Assembly (NCBI RefSeq): GCF_943734655.1
Contig: NC_071355.1
Coordinates: forward strand, 54,398,949-54,462,948
Origin: Sabethes cyaneus
Lineage: Eukaryota; Arthropoda; Insecta; Diptera; Culicidae
Length of the DNA: 64,000 bases
Reading direction: 5' to 3'
The position numbers and the translations under genes are program-made. Below, one piece after another: positions 23,905 to 34,774 of this stretch; the first letter of the stretch is position 1, and the number at the start of each line of letters is the position of its first letter. The notes below the pieces were generated by a model, which was given only the letters and a program-made list of their open reading frames with translations, made no database searches and was not told the origin of the DNA.

Positions 23905-24640
23905 CTTTTTTAATTAATAATAATAACAATTTCAAATCCATCATCATCAGTGAACATGATAACTTACTATATCCACTAAATATACAAAAAATAAATAAAT
24001 ATACAATCTTCTTAAAAAATACAAAAAAATCGAATTGTGACTATAAAGTAGATTTTATGTGTGAAATACAAAGCCTTTTGAATTCCGCCATTGTTGCTGC
24101 ACGTTTTATTTGTCTAGGCATCGAATTGAAATAGTTCATTCCTTTGTACAACAGAGAGTTCTGTGATCTTCCAAACAAAAAATTTGGTGTTCTTGCATCA
24201 TTCGCGTTTCTAGTGTTGTACGAATGCAAATCACTTCCTCTTTCAATTCGATCACACAAATATCGAGGCAGCATCCCATTAAGAATTTTATATAGAAACA
24301 CCATTGTCAAAAAATAAACTCTTTGCTTCACAGAAAGCCATTGCAATGCGTCCAGCATAATATATGAGGAAGTGTATCTATTACATCTTAAAATTAATCG
24401 CATAACTTTATTTTGCAAGCGCTGCAACTTCAATATTTGTGTATCGTTTGCGAGGAACAGGATGGATGAACAAAAATCTATATGTGGTGAAATGATTGAC
24501 TTATATAAAAGAATTTTACTGCTAATCGTCAATTCATTTCTTAAACGGCACAAGACACCGTACTTTTTCGCCATTTTTTTGATGACATTGTCAATGTGAG
24601 GCTTAAAGGTTAACTTGTGAGAGAAATGATTGGTTCAGTT
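23905..24640 (-). pseudogene. Non-LTR LINE 3' end: RT C-terminal domain
   Basis: On the - strand, from 24640: LTFKPHIDNVIKKMAKKYGV, then an uninterrupted frame to a stop at 24041 (178 codons from Met at 24574). It contains KILLYKSIISPHIDFCSSIL, LQRLQNKVMRLILRC, MLDALQWLSVKQRVYF, RNANDARTPNFLFGRSQNSL and FNSMPRQIKRAATMAEFKR. This is the thumb and C-terminal region of CR1/L2/Jockey-type LINE reverse transcriptases. The copy is 5'-truncated at about 24640, as LINE insertions often are. The 3' untranslated part runs to a TTA-rich tail near 23905. The open frame suggests a younger insertion than its neighbours, but it lacks the catalytic RT core. Confidence 0.75.
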
Positions 24641-25051
24641 CGATTTGACGAATGAACACTATAATACATGGTATTGCTGCTGCCTTAAAAGCCACTAACG
24701 CCACTTTAAACAATTTTTTGTTCATGATGATACTATTGTTGACACTTCCAGGCATCTCCGAGACATCCTTTGTCCACAAAATCGGCCACATTTAATTCAA
24801 TTTATAAAATCGAAAGCCGATGGATGCATTGTCGACGGAGCAGACAATTATTGTATGTTCACAAGGAATTCGATTCACATATTCATTGCTAATTTTTGAA
24901 CAACTGAGGGCGCAGGATTTATTATTAAAATGTTGAGAATAACAAAAATACTGAAACATGAAATTAAAACTTAAGCACGGCTATGGTTATTTTACTATTG
25001 AATTTCAACACAAGCTTAAATAAATGTTTTATTCTACCGCAACATGAATTA

Positions 25052-25176
25052 CAGGTCGGACTCGATTATCCGGGTGAAATTTTTTTTAAATAGGTTTTTT
25101 GAAATGTGTTTATGTTTAAAACGTGTTTAACATTACAAAAAAAAATTTTTTCTCCCGGATAATCGAGTCCGACCTG
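25052..25176. mobile_element. 125-bp TA-flanked MITE (pogo-like ends)
   Basis: Perfect-looking inverted ends CAGGTCGGACTCGATTATCC, flanked by TA at 25050-25051 and 25177-25178. CAG-starting ends with a TA target are usual for pogo/Tigger derivatives. The centre is AT-rich and non-coding. Confidence 0.85.
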
Positions 25177-25232
25177 TATTTCCTGATTTTAATTTTGAAC
25201 CGAAACTGAAACATAACGTTGGACTAGATATA

Positions 25233-25355
25233 GGGTGATTTATCTATTTTGGACAAGCCTACTCCTACTCTATTTTGGACATTTTTCATTTGATTTTTCC
25301 GTCAAAGTCCAAAATAGAGTACGCGTAACGCCTGTCCAAAATATATAAATCACCC
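25233..25355. mobile_element. 123-bp TA-flanked MITE
   Basis: Ends GGGTGATTTATCTATTTTGG and CCAAAATATATAAATCACCC, with TA at 25231-25232 and 25356-25357. A second TATTTTGGAC box inside makes most of the element self-complementary. No coding content. Confidence 0.85.
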
Positions 25356-25364
25356 TAGGGTTTA

Positions 25365-25885
25365 AAATCAAACTAAAGTTTGACTTGAAATTGAACTTAA
25401 AATTGGAATTAAATTGGACTCCAAATCTGATTTAAAATTTAATATAAAATTAAACATGAAGAGTTTGCAAATAATTGTATATGAAATCGGAAGATTTAAA
25501 ATTTTACTTGACCCGGTATTTGAAAAAAAAAACAAAAAAAAAACTTAAATAGGTTTCGAAATTGAACTTAGTCAGGCTTCAAATTATACTTGAAATTAGA
25601 TTTGTAATCGGAGTCGAAATTTCAAAGTTTTATTGGAAATTGAAGATGAATTAAATTTGGAATTGGACACATCGGACATTGGTATTGGAAATGAAATTGG
25701 ACTTAAAATTAAACTTGAAATTGGACTACAAATTGGAACAATTTGGATTTGAAGTTAATCTTCTAATTGAATTAGAAATTGGGTATGAAACCAGATTTGA
25801 ATGATTTGGTTTTCAAATTGAACTCAGATTAGTTATAAATTGGGCTTGAATTGGACCTAAAATTTGGCTTAACACCATTTGGTAT
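25365..25885. repeat. Degenerate simple-sequence tract (GAAATTGGACTT-like)
   Basis: Irregular reiterations of AAATTGAACTT/AAATTGGACTT words with no fixed period. Looks like a decayed minisatellite, not coding. Confidence 0.7.
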
Positions 25886-25985
25886 AATTTCTTAAACATT
25901 CATTATTGGCCATATGGCCACTTTTCTAGATGAGAGCAAGACGGCTGCAGTGTTTGCCGGTGACCCACTGCGGCGTAGCTGTAAT

Positions 25986-26093
25986 CCCAAGTAACAATTT
26001 GTGTTTTATTAAACTCTTATGATGGCATATAAGATCAAAATTCGTCATGAAAACCGCCATAAGAGTACAATAAAACTCACATTGTTGCTAGGG
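25986..26093. mobile_element. 108-bp hairpin MITE, copy 1
   Basis: Ends CCCAAGTAACAATTTGTG and its near inverse CACATTGTTGCTAGGG; the arms continue through TTTTATT and ACTCTTATG. The same element recurs at 26679-26787. Confidence 0.8.
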
Positions 26094-26109
26094 ATGTCTA
26101 TTACTGCTT

Positions 26110-26420
26110 CTTGTTAGCAAGCACTAAACAAAAAATTCCTCTCTCTTACCTCTTTCCCTTTCCCCTACGGCACCTTGAAGATAGTTATTAAAAAAACATG
26201 AACCATGGATTGGCGCAAGAGGCGTTGAAGTTGGCGTTGAAGTTTTTATTCGCTGTGTAATCGCTCCAGACAAGCGTAGTACAAATAGTTGTAATTTTGT
26301 CAATTTTTGTAATTCATCCAAACAACTTGAAACACATATAGTTAAAATGTTAATCTTTCGAAATAATTAATAAAAAAAATTCGGTTTTTAAAAACTGAAA
26401 AGGTACTATGCCCCCTAAAT
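26110..26420 (-). mobile_element. Internally deleted copy of the 62.4-kb TTAA element
   Basis: Read on the - strand from 26420 it starts GGGGGCATAGTACCTTTTC and continues through TATTTCGAAAGATTAACATT, GTCTGGAGCGATTA and CGCCAATCCATGG to CTATCTTCAAGG.GCCGTAGGGG. It follows the element at 62397-63118 from its left end and skips part of the middle. The right terminus is not preserved. Confidence 0.75.
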
Positions 26421-26678
26421 CAAAGACCTGCGCCCAAATAACACAAATCAGATTTGTTGCGCTCAAATAGTGGTTTTATTAACAATTTTATTTAATATTT
26501 GGGCTGCTCAAAGTGTGCACCACCGTAGCGTGCAGTTGGTTAAACTGACTCCCGCCAATGGCATTAGCTCTAGGGGGCGCCAAAACGGCCTGAATCTCAG
26601 TGGCACTCTCAAGTGTAGTGACGTACTGAACGAAGGGAGTTATACGAATCATGTATGAAGGAACTCTGATTTATGATA

Positions 26679-26787
26679 CTACAAGTAACAATTTAGGTTT
26701 TATTACACTCTTATGATGGCATTTAAGACCAAAATTGCTCTTGAAAACCACCATAAGAATACAATAAAACTCACATTGTTGCTAGGG
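26679..26787. mobile_element. 109-bp hairpin MITE, copy 2
   Basis: Same family as 25986-26093: CAAGTAACAATTTAGG at the left, CACATTGTTGCTAGGG at the right, and the same internal order, with scattered differences. Confidence 0.8.
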
Positions 26788-26800
26788 TAGGGAGTACCAA

Positions 26801-27875
26801 ATCGGGCCTTCTCCAGGACCGCCATGATGTCACGCTACGGCTCTGGAACCAGGTGTAGAATCAGGTTACAAAATCTGATAAAAATGTGGTCCAGAACATG
26901 GTCCACAATCTAGTCCAAATCTGTTTCAAAATTTGGAACAAAATTTGATAAGAAAAATATGGTCCACGATATAGTCTAGGCCTAAACTATGGTCCAGATC
27001 CAGAATCTGGTTCAAAATCTAATCCAAAACCTGGTTGCTTGCTTAAAATCTGATAAAAAATTAGGTACAAAAAGTGATAAAAAATGTGGTCCAAAACCTA
27101 GTCCAAATCTGATAAAAATGTGGTCCAAAGTCTGATGCAGGTCAAGATTGCGGTCTAGCTTAGATTTAAAATCTTATACAAAATCTAATTCAAAATCTGG
27201 TCAAAAATTTAATCTGATCTAATGAAAATATGGTTCAAAATTTGGCCCAGAATCTAGTCCAAATCTGTTTCAAAATTTGAAACAAAGGTTCATAGAAAAT
27301 GTGGTTCGCGACGTAGCCCAGGTCCACAATCTGGTTCAAAGCCTAATTCAAAATCTGGTTGGTGACTTAAAAACCGACAAAAAACTGTGGCCCAAAATCT
27401 GCTCCAGGTCTAAAATCTGTCCCAAAAATCAGATCAAAAATGTGGTCCAAAATCTGATTTATAACCTGGCCCAGCTCTAGAATCTGGTCCAAAATTTGAT
27501 CCAAATCTGGTCTGAAATCTTATAAAAAATGTGGACCAAAATGTGGTATAGATCCAGAGTTTGGTCCACGTCCAACATCTAATTCTGGTACAGAATGTTG
27601 TCCAATATCAGGTCCAGAACCTAGTCCAAATCTGGTCCGAAATTCAAAATCTAATTAAAAATGTGGTCCAAAATCTAATCTGGAATCTAGTCCAAATCTG
27701 TTCCAAAATTTGTCCAGAAAATGGTCCAAAATTTAATCCAGATTTAGAGTCTGGTTGGTGGTTTAAAATCTTATCAAAAATAATAAACTTGGAAGGAACA
27801 TTTATTTAAGACACGAGGGTATATTAAATCAGGTTTTCGCCAAGGGCACCACAATGTCACGGTACGGCTCTGGAA
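26801..27875. repeat. Degenerate GGTCCAAAATCTG array with duplicated flanks
   Basis: From about 26860 to 27780 the words GGTCCAAAATCTG, AATCTGGTCC and CAAATCTG recur irregularly every 12-14 bp, giving meaningless VQNL-type translations. The array is bordered by two 48-bp direct copies (26801-26848 and 27828-27875), both ending TACGGCTCTGGAA, that match at 37 of 48 positions by eye. Confidence 0.8.
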
Positions 27876-28012
27876 GTGTGTATTACAATCCAAATTATTT
27901 TTCATCCTGAATAAGACGAGAAATATAAATGTTATAGAAGAATATAACGATATGCAAAATAAATGAGTTATAATCATTATAAACTCTCCAATTGACCTCG
28001 ATGTACGACACA

Positions 28013-28145
28013 GGTAGCAAGCCAATCGTCACACATTTGAATCTCGACTGGGAGAGGCTATTAGAGTTAATAGAAGCCTAATACCAGCCCCGCAATTGTC
28101 TTATAACTACAGCTGGTTGCGAAATCTGTCGTATAAAAAAACGTA
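28013..28145 (+). mobile_element. tRNA-derived SINE (Feilai-like), copy 1
   Basis: Order: TAGCAAGCCAATCGTC, a B-box-like TTTGAATCTCGACTGG, GCCTAATACCAGCCCCGCAA, then GGTTGCGAAATCTGTCGTAT and an A-rich end. Four copies in the window share this order. The B-box-like block and short size suggest a tRNA-derived SINE such as Feilai of Aedes; that name is from memory of the family and unverified. Confidence 0.6.
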
Positions 28146-31100
28146 ACGCCGATTTTCGAAAACGGACCTTGGGTTTGCTTTGCTTCGAAATATGGAGATG
28201 TCTGTTCAACAAATCAGCGATTAGGTCTAGCATAATTCTCATTTCTTCTAACATTTTTGAATAGGGAGAACCGCTGCAAACAACGAAATCGACAAATTGG
28301 CAATCACCTTGACAGGTGTCAAATCGAGATTCGCTCTATTAGCGATGCTACCTTTACATAGCTTCAACATTGTCTTCAACTTTCAAAGTGGCAGGTATAA
28401 GAGTTTGTACCGCCACCAAAGACAGCCAATACTCTAATTTTCAATACATTCGAAACAGGTATGGATGAGCTGCACGGTCGTTAAAGTATTCTAAATGAGC
28501 TAATAAAACCTGTGACAATAAAAAAGTCAGTCAAAGTAACATTCTGACCACAAAACCTATAGCAATTCTATTGCAATATATGTTTTATACCTAAGAACAT
28601 TGCACAACAGTTGAAGGTTTCAAAAGAATTGTGGTTAAACTGCACAATATGTTTTTATTGCGCTCTTTGAGACGGGTTAAGAGAATTTTTCACAAATTTT
28701 TTTACCGCTGCAAAATTTGTTCTTATATTTTTGTTGTAATGGATATTTTAAATTCTTTTTAAAGTCCTGTTTGACGTTTATTGAAACATTAATTAATTAT
28801 TATTCAATTATACAAGTTGTCTTAACAAACTCATTACAGTGAGCGAATACCGGCACATAATGATCGTCAAAATAGTTATCGACCAGTCAATAATGAAAAA
28901 AAGATTTATACTTTTGTTTTTTTTGTATTAATAGTTTGCAAGTAAGCTAGAACGTGCAACACTGACGAGTATCCAAAAACAAAAACATATCGTAGTGCAG
29001 AAAACCACTATTTCTGAATGAATCTCTTTTCAAAACTACTCAGCAGTAAGTAATCCATCTGGATTAATGTACTTAAGGCTCGACAAGCAACAGTCAAGCA
29101 CAAAGAATGTCAAAAGAACTGTAAGCGACGAACCCCTCTCTCCCAGTATGACTCCGCTAATTGTCGTGTCGGATTATTGATACCATTAGGACAATAGCTC
29201 GTCGATACAATCTGATGAATGCAACACAAAACAGACAGATTGCATAATTAAACCGTTCACACATTGCTGATTGCTAAATTTTGAGCTTTGCTTTTTCCTT
29301 TCCGTTGCTGGTCACCTAATGCAAAAACCGGCAAACCTCCCAAGCCCAGCCAACCGCAGACGCAGTCTTGCGAGATAGCGTTCACGTACCCCGCCGCCCG
29401 GACAAGATCGCTCAAACGTTCGTTTTTCGCTGGCACTAAGATAACATTCAGAGTTCAGTTCACGACGACGGACGGTGTGAAGTTCCAACGCGAAGTGTGC
29501 CTTTTTTCGATTTTCCAATATTTCGATTGGCACTGGTAACCGACTTTTCGAATCAATTGATCGATTTGGCTTGAGTGCTGCTCTCAGCTCTCAGTCCAAT
29601 CCTCCGAAGCAACGTTTCCTTCGCGGGAGATCCTTCTTGTTTCGGTTTATTCTTCACCAATATTTCTTCACTTTGTGCACTTTCAATCTCGTTTCAATGC
29701 TATGTGCCAATGATGATCGTTTCCAAATGTTTCGTTTCTCTCTTTATGGCACCAACTTTTCATTCCTTCTTATGTTCTTTGAAATAGCAACCGATTAAAT
29801 GCTCCAAATAGTCTATCGATTCGAAGTGGTCCATCGGAATTTATTAATGCACTAATGTTCACAAACTTCTTTTATAGATCCGGTACCCTGAGCGATTTTC
29901 GAATTCCTTTCTAATCCTTGAACGGCCGAAGCAGTTCTCATTCAGCACGGTGAAAAGAAAAACCTTGAATCTTCACGCTTCAGTAGTAAATCACACAGAA
30001 AAAACTCACTCGCAGCAACAGCACTCGGCAGCACCTTTGGACAACAAATAAAGAAGAAATTATGAACGCTGTATACTTTTATATAGATTTTCTCGGCCAC
30101 ATATACTAGCTTACACACGCAAGCCACCGAACGTCAAAACGAAAAAAAAAAATAATCGAAAAGCTCTACGAGCGCGAACAAAAAAGCTCGGAACGGTTCT
30201 CTCACGGATACTGAGTAAAATACATACGCGCGGTCGACTACTAAGAGCAGCAGCTGACCGCCACCCCGGAGAATGTTTTACCTTTATTGTCTCCTACTGC
30301 GAGCGGGTGGCTTAGTAGTGCATGCCGAATGCCTCGCTTATTATTACTACGCGTGCGAGATTCTTTCTCTCGGGGATACCCCCAACGAACGCTTCGATCC
30401 TCGTTTCAGAAGAGCTTGCTACTCAAAGTGATCACCGGCGGCGGAAGGGTAGCACCGGACGAAGCAGTTGATTTTGAGTAGTCCGACTGATCGAAAACAC
30501 TAAACGCTTGTGGCATTTGGCTGTAGGTCCAAAGTGCAATCTGCCATTTTTCAATGTCATCAATATTTTTCGTTTCACTAAAATATTGAATTGATGATTA
30601 ACAAACTTTGAAGTTTAGATTCACATCTCACATGTCATTTGTGTATGTCCAACAAATGCAATTAATATATGCAGTATTAAGAAACCCATATATGTAAATA
30701 TGAGTAATTATTTTAATCACAGACTCCAAAGTCTGTTTGTGTGAAAAATATCAAACATTACAGTAAAGGAAGATAAAATTTCCTGATTCCGTATACTAGA
30801 AACAGTCGTTACTGTCCATTCACGATTGAAGTAAGATGTATCCTGATGTAGTTTCAGACTGAATTCTCACAAGGTCTTACAGATGGCACACCTTCCCTGC
30901 AGTACGGTGGGTAATAATGCTCAATCACAATCCCGAGTCAGTGAACAAATCTTTCGTTCATTACCCGCGGTGCTTATTGTAAGCAAATTGAACAACTGAC
31001 ATTTCCTGCGCAAATGTTCTCTTCCTTGCCCAAATAGTAACAGTTTCAATCACACGGCGCAAGAGATATAACCGGTTCCGTGGAACCACAGCGTTCCTGC

Positions 31101-31620
31101 AAGCTCGATTGGTGCTGCACTGCACTATGCAGATCAATGTACCGGTAGAATATCAACTATCCGTCCACTTTAAGAAATCGGACATAAAAAAGGCAAGTGG
31201 AATAACCGAGAACAACTCTCAAGCCTCCTCGAGAATGGGGAAATAAATTACGGTTTTATCGACCCCTTGGACGGCCTTCGGAAGGAAAAACTTCCGCTTT
31301 GCGGTGGCTGCTGTGCTATGTTCGGAATAATTAGCTAAGAAAAATAAAAGTAGAAAAATGCAATATTTGATACTACGGTTATGGGTAGTTCATCTTAACA
31401 GTGGTTTTTGCTTCAAAGAGATAAACAATTTATAAGAACAGCAATTTGTTATACGTTATACGCTGAACGTTTATGATTCAGGAATTAGTTGACTGAAGTT
31501 GATGTAAGACGCCTTCGAAAGCCCCTCAAGCTGTACTTTAGCTGAATTTCAGTTATTTCTCCTGACTGACGTAGTAAAAAACAAAGCAAACCCTAGGTGC
31601 TATATTCAGATATCGAAACC
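28146..31620. other. Mostly unassigned; possible host regulatory or leader DNA near 29.3-30.5 kb
   Basis: 28150-28500 has a - strand frame with codon-like texture (QGDCQFVDFVVCSGS) that I do not recognise. 28500-29280 is AT-rich. 29280-29560 is richer in GC, with an initiator-like TCAGTT at 29455-29460, and 30160-30480 is again GC-rich. These could mark a host promoter or untranslated exon, but there is no coding exon or clear splice pair. 30500-31600 shows nothing. Confidence 0.35.
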
Positions 31621-31624
31621 TTAC

Positions 31625-31712
31625 CTGACCTTGTGTTTTTATACAACAGACTTTGTAGCCAGCTATCCTCTTCCAGCCGAGATTCGAACATACAAAGACT
31701 GGTTTATTAGAT
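31625..31712 (-). mobile_element. SINE copy 2, centre deleted
   Basis: On the - strand TTCGAATCTCGGCTGGAAGA is joined directly to GCTGGCTACAAAGTCTGTTG and TATAAAAACACAAGGTCA. The middle present in the 28.0- and 34.4-kb copies is missing. Confidence 0.55.
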
Positions 31713-31764
31713 CAGAATCGTACCTTGAGGCGAACTATGAGGAACTGATGTAGTACAGAGACTG

Positions 31765-31940
31765 AGGTTACCAGAGATCCCAAATATACGAACTCATCAA
31801 CCACTTCCAGTTCAGCCCCTTCAATAGTCACTGTCCGTGGGAGGCAAAAGTTGCTTTCTCTGGAGCCTCTTTCTACCATATATTTGATTTTCGACGCATT
31901 GATTTGGAACCCTTTCCTCCTAGTCTCCATTTTCAACAAC
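31765..31940 (-). pseudogene. RTE-type LINE fragment, head-to-head with the next
   Basis: The - strand frame reads LKMETRRKGFQINASKIKYM, then RGSRESNFCLPRTVTIEGAE and VVDEFVYLGSLVTS. This is the RT segment just after the catalytic box. It is cut on both sides: at 31940 it meets the + strand copy at the same protein position, and near 31765 it runs into unrelated sequence next to a SINE. Confidence 0.75.
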
Positions 31941-32715
31941 TATTCCAGACTGAAAGCGGAGTCTAGGAGAATTGGGCTAAAAATAAATGCGTCGAAGACC
32001 AAATACATGAAAGGAAGAGGCTCAAAGGAAACAAATGCGCGCCTCCCACGGACGGTAACCGTTGACGGCGACGAACTAGAAGTGGTAGAAGAGTTCGTGT
32101 ATTTGGGATCGCTGGTGACCGCGGACAACAACACTAGTAAGGAGATCCAGCGGCGCATCCAAGCGGGAAATCGGGCCTACTTTGCCCTTCGTAAAACGCT
32201 ACGATCAGGAAGCATACGCCGCCGCACGAAGCTAACAATGTACAAAACCATTATTAGACCGGTAGTTCTTTATGGACTTGAAGCCATGACGCTGCTTACG
32301 GAGGATACACGTGCCCTTGCCGTGTTTGAGCGGAAAGTGCTGCGGACGATATTTGGCGGAGTACAAACTGAAAGCGGAGAGTGGCGGAGGCGTATGAATC
32401 ACGAGCTACAGGCACTGCTTGGGGAGACTCCCATCGTACATCTAGCGAAAGTTAGCAGGCTACGGTGGGCCGGACACGTCGTAAGGATGCCGGACGACAG
32501 TGCGACGAAAACGGTCCTCTTCAACAACCCCACCGACACCAGGAACAGGGGGGCCCAACGTGCACGATGGCTCGACCAGGTCGAAAGCGATTTGCGACTT
32601 CTGAGACGACTAGGAAATTGGCGACGAGTGGCCCAAGACCGAGTTGAATAGAGACGAGTGCTTGAAACAGCACGAGCCACCCCGGCTCTATGCTGCTGAA
32701 GAAGAAGAAGAACAT
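31941..32715 (+). pseudogene. RTE-type LINE 3' half with (GAA)n tail
   Basis: An open frame continues from RLKAESRRIGLKINASKTKY through VDGDELEVVEEFVYLGSLVT, RRIQAGNRAYFALRKTLRSG, RTKLTMYKTIIRPVVLYGLE, RTIFGGVQTESGEWRRRMNH, RWAGHVVRMPDDSATKTV and RARWLDQVESDLRLLRRLGN, to a premature stop at 32649 where the family usually reads on. The (GAA)n tail is at 32698-32712. This is the best preserved RTE thumb and C-terminus in the window. Being 5'-truncated downstream of the FADD box, it cannot make active enzyme. It abuts the 3' end of the - strand LINE at 32716. Confidence 0.9.
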
Positions 32716-34172
32716 TGAAGTCAAGCAATTGGTAACACTGGTTAAATAAAAAACACATCGATCGAATGGGCCCATTTTGTGCATAATCCGTTCTGTACTG
32801 CTGAGGTCTCGTGAAATCCCGGCGTCGAAGGGGTCGTGGTACTGCATTCATGTTTATTCTGGAGAGAATCCACGGCGCGTCGATTTCCCCCAGCAACAGT
32901 TTGCCGACAAAGACCGTCCTTTGAACTTTTCTTCGCTTTTGGAGGGTATCCATTCCCAGAAGTCTGCTTCTTGTTTCGTACGGTGGTAGCGCATTTGGAT
33001 TTCGCCAAGGAAGAAGTCTTAAAGCGTGTCTGATGAATCTCGATTTAACTTTTTCAATTCTGTGGATCCAAATGCTACGGAATGGACTCTGTTTCCAACA
33101 CCGATCTAACTAAGTTGAAGTACAAGGCGCGCAGGCAGTATGGGTTGCGGAATTCAGCTGAGATACGGAAGATGAACCTGAGGTTCCGTCGAGATTTAGC
33201 AACGACATGACTGTAATGCTCCCGGAAGCTTAGTTCTGAGTTTATCAAAACCCCGAGGTCACGTATAACATTTGATCTTTGTACTTCTTCGTTTCCTATT
33301 CTATAACTACATAGAATTGGGTTCTTTTTCCTCGTCAACGTGATTACAGAACATTTCGCCACGCTGATAGTTATAAAATCGCTTTGGCACCAGTCGTACA
33401 ACTTGTCAACCCTTATTTGCAACAACTGACAGTCTGTGAGAGCACTGATTGTTCAGAAGATTTTAAGATCGTCAGCATATAAAAGTTAGCAATCTCTCGG
33501 TAACACTTGCAGACGTATAGAATATGATAAACACCAGTGGTCCTAAATTGTTGCCTTGTGGGACACCTGAGGGATTATGAAATTCATCTGATTCCGTTGA
33601 TCCCAATTTGACATACAGTCGGCGATTAGTCAAATACGACTCGAACCAGCGAACAAGATTTGATGACACGCCCAGACGATTGAGTTTGGCAAGCAGAGTA
33701 TTGTGGTTGACTCTATCAAAGGCTGCTTTAAGGTCGGTGTATATCGCGTCGACTTGAAGTCCTTGATCCATGTAGGTGAATCACAGTGATGAGAACTGAA
33801 CTAGATTGGTAACGGTAGATCTACCAGGAAAGAATCCGTGTTGCTCCGGGGAAATGTAAAACTTCGCAGCTGTAAAAAGATCTTTGTTTACCAATATTTC
33901 AAAAAGTTTAGATGCGGCACATAAAGAGGTTACTCCCTGGTAGTTATGCACGGGTGCATTTATCACCCGTTTTCAGCACCGGGAACATCACTGATTTCTT
34001 CTAGCATTCTGGGAAAACTGCTTGTGTAAGGGACAGATTGAAAATTGTTCTTAAAGGCGCGCAGAGAGCTTCGGCGCACTTTATTAAAGTAATTATAGGA
34101 ATTCCGTCGGGTCCAGGCGAGGTTGAAGGCATCATTTTTCTAAAACCAGCAATAATATCTGCATCACCAAAT
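32716..34172 (-). pseudogene. Jockey/CR1-like LINE RT relic
   Basis: On the - strand from 34172: GFRKMMPSTSPGPDGIPI (RT block 1), SLCAASKLFEILVN and EQHGFFPGRSTVTNLVQF, DLKAAFDRVNHNTLLAKLNR with SYLTNRRLYVKLG and SGVPQGNNLGPLVF (33480-33770), then LQIRVDKLYDWCQSDF, LGVLINSELSFREHYSHVVA, CLRALYFNLVRSVLE and the C-terminal LLGEIDAPWILSRINMN and YAQNGPIRSMC to about 32720. The FADD box is lost near 33470 by a deletion. The copy is 5'-truncated inside a - strand RTE at 34173-34175, and its end meets the + strand RTE tail. Frame changes at 33070, 33440 and 33780 make it dead. Confidence 0.85.
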
Positions 34173-34349
34173 ACACAGTTTCTAATTGGCCTCGAGAGTG
34201 TCCCCGAGACGCGCACGAAGAACACCCGCTCCAGGGTAGCTTTGATCACCCGCGTCAGTTTATCCAGAAAAACCGTACTCGTGCATTATCTGCTATAACT
34301 GTTCTCATTTAACTGTATCGTATGTTGAGTAAAAGTCTTTAAGTCTAAG

Positions 34350-34515
34350 TGTGTTCAAGTTGTGACCCTTCTTTATCGACAGACTACGCAGCTGGTTATT
34401 AGAGTATAGGAAAATTACGGGGCTAGTGCTCCGACGATTCCACTGAGTCTAGCAGCACCGCCCAGAAGAGACTCGACCATACTACGATTGGCTTATTAGA
34501 ACAGCCTGGTATCTC
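34350..34515 (-). mobile_element. SINE copy 3, longest form
   Basis: The - strand order is ATAAGCCAATCGTAGTATGG, TCGAGTCTCTTCTGGGCGG, GCACTAGCCCCG, CCAGCTGCGTAGTCTGTCG, then AAGAAGGGTCACAACTT. It lies within the remains of the - strand RTE copy. Confidence 0.6.
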
Positions 34516-34774
34516 GAAGTTAACTGGACGGTCTGGGAAAAACTACATTACAGCCAAAATGCTGAATGTTGGCCCAGTGTTCTCAGCGCAAATATTGCAT
34601 CAACTCTTCCCTATTAACGGGTGGCAACTAAAATTTTGGAATTTTTTTGCGGCCCTTATGCTCAACTACAAACGAGCTCAGAAAGAAATGAAAGTATCTA
34701 TGTGTTAGCACTCTCTCTCTCCTCTTTTTGTTAATATTATTTGTTTTGTTTATGCTTACCCAGTTTTGCAAAAA

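Noticed and set aside
27277..27809. VQNL-repeat open frames
   Set aside because: Product of the degenerate GGTCCAAAATCTG array; all frames show the same artefact.
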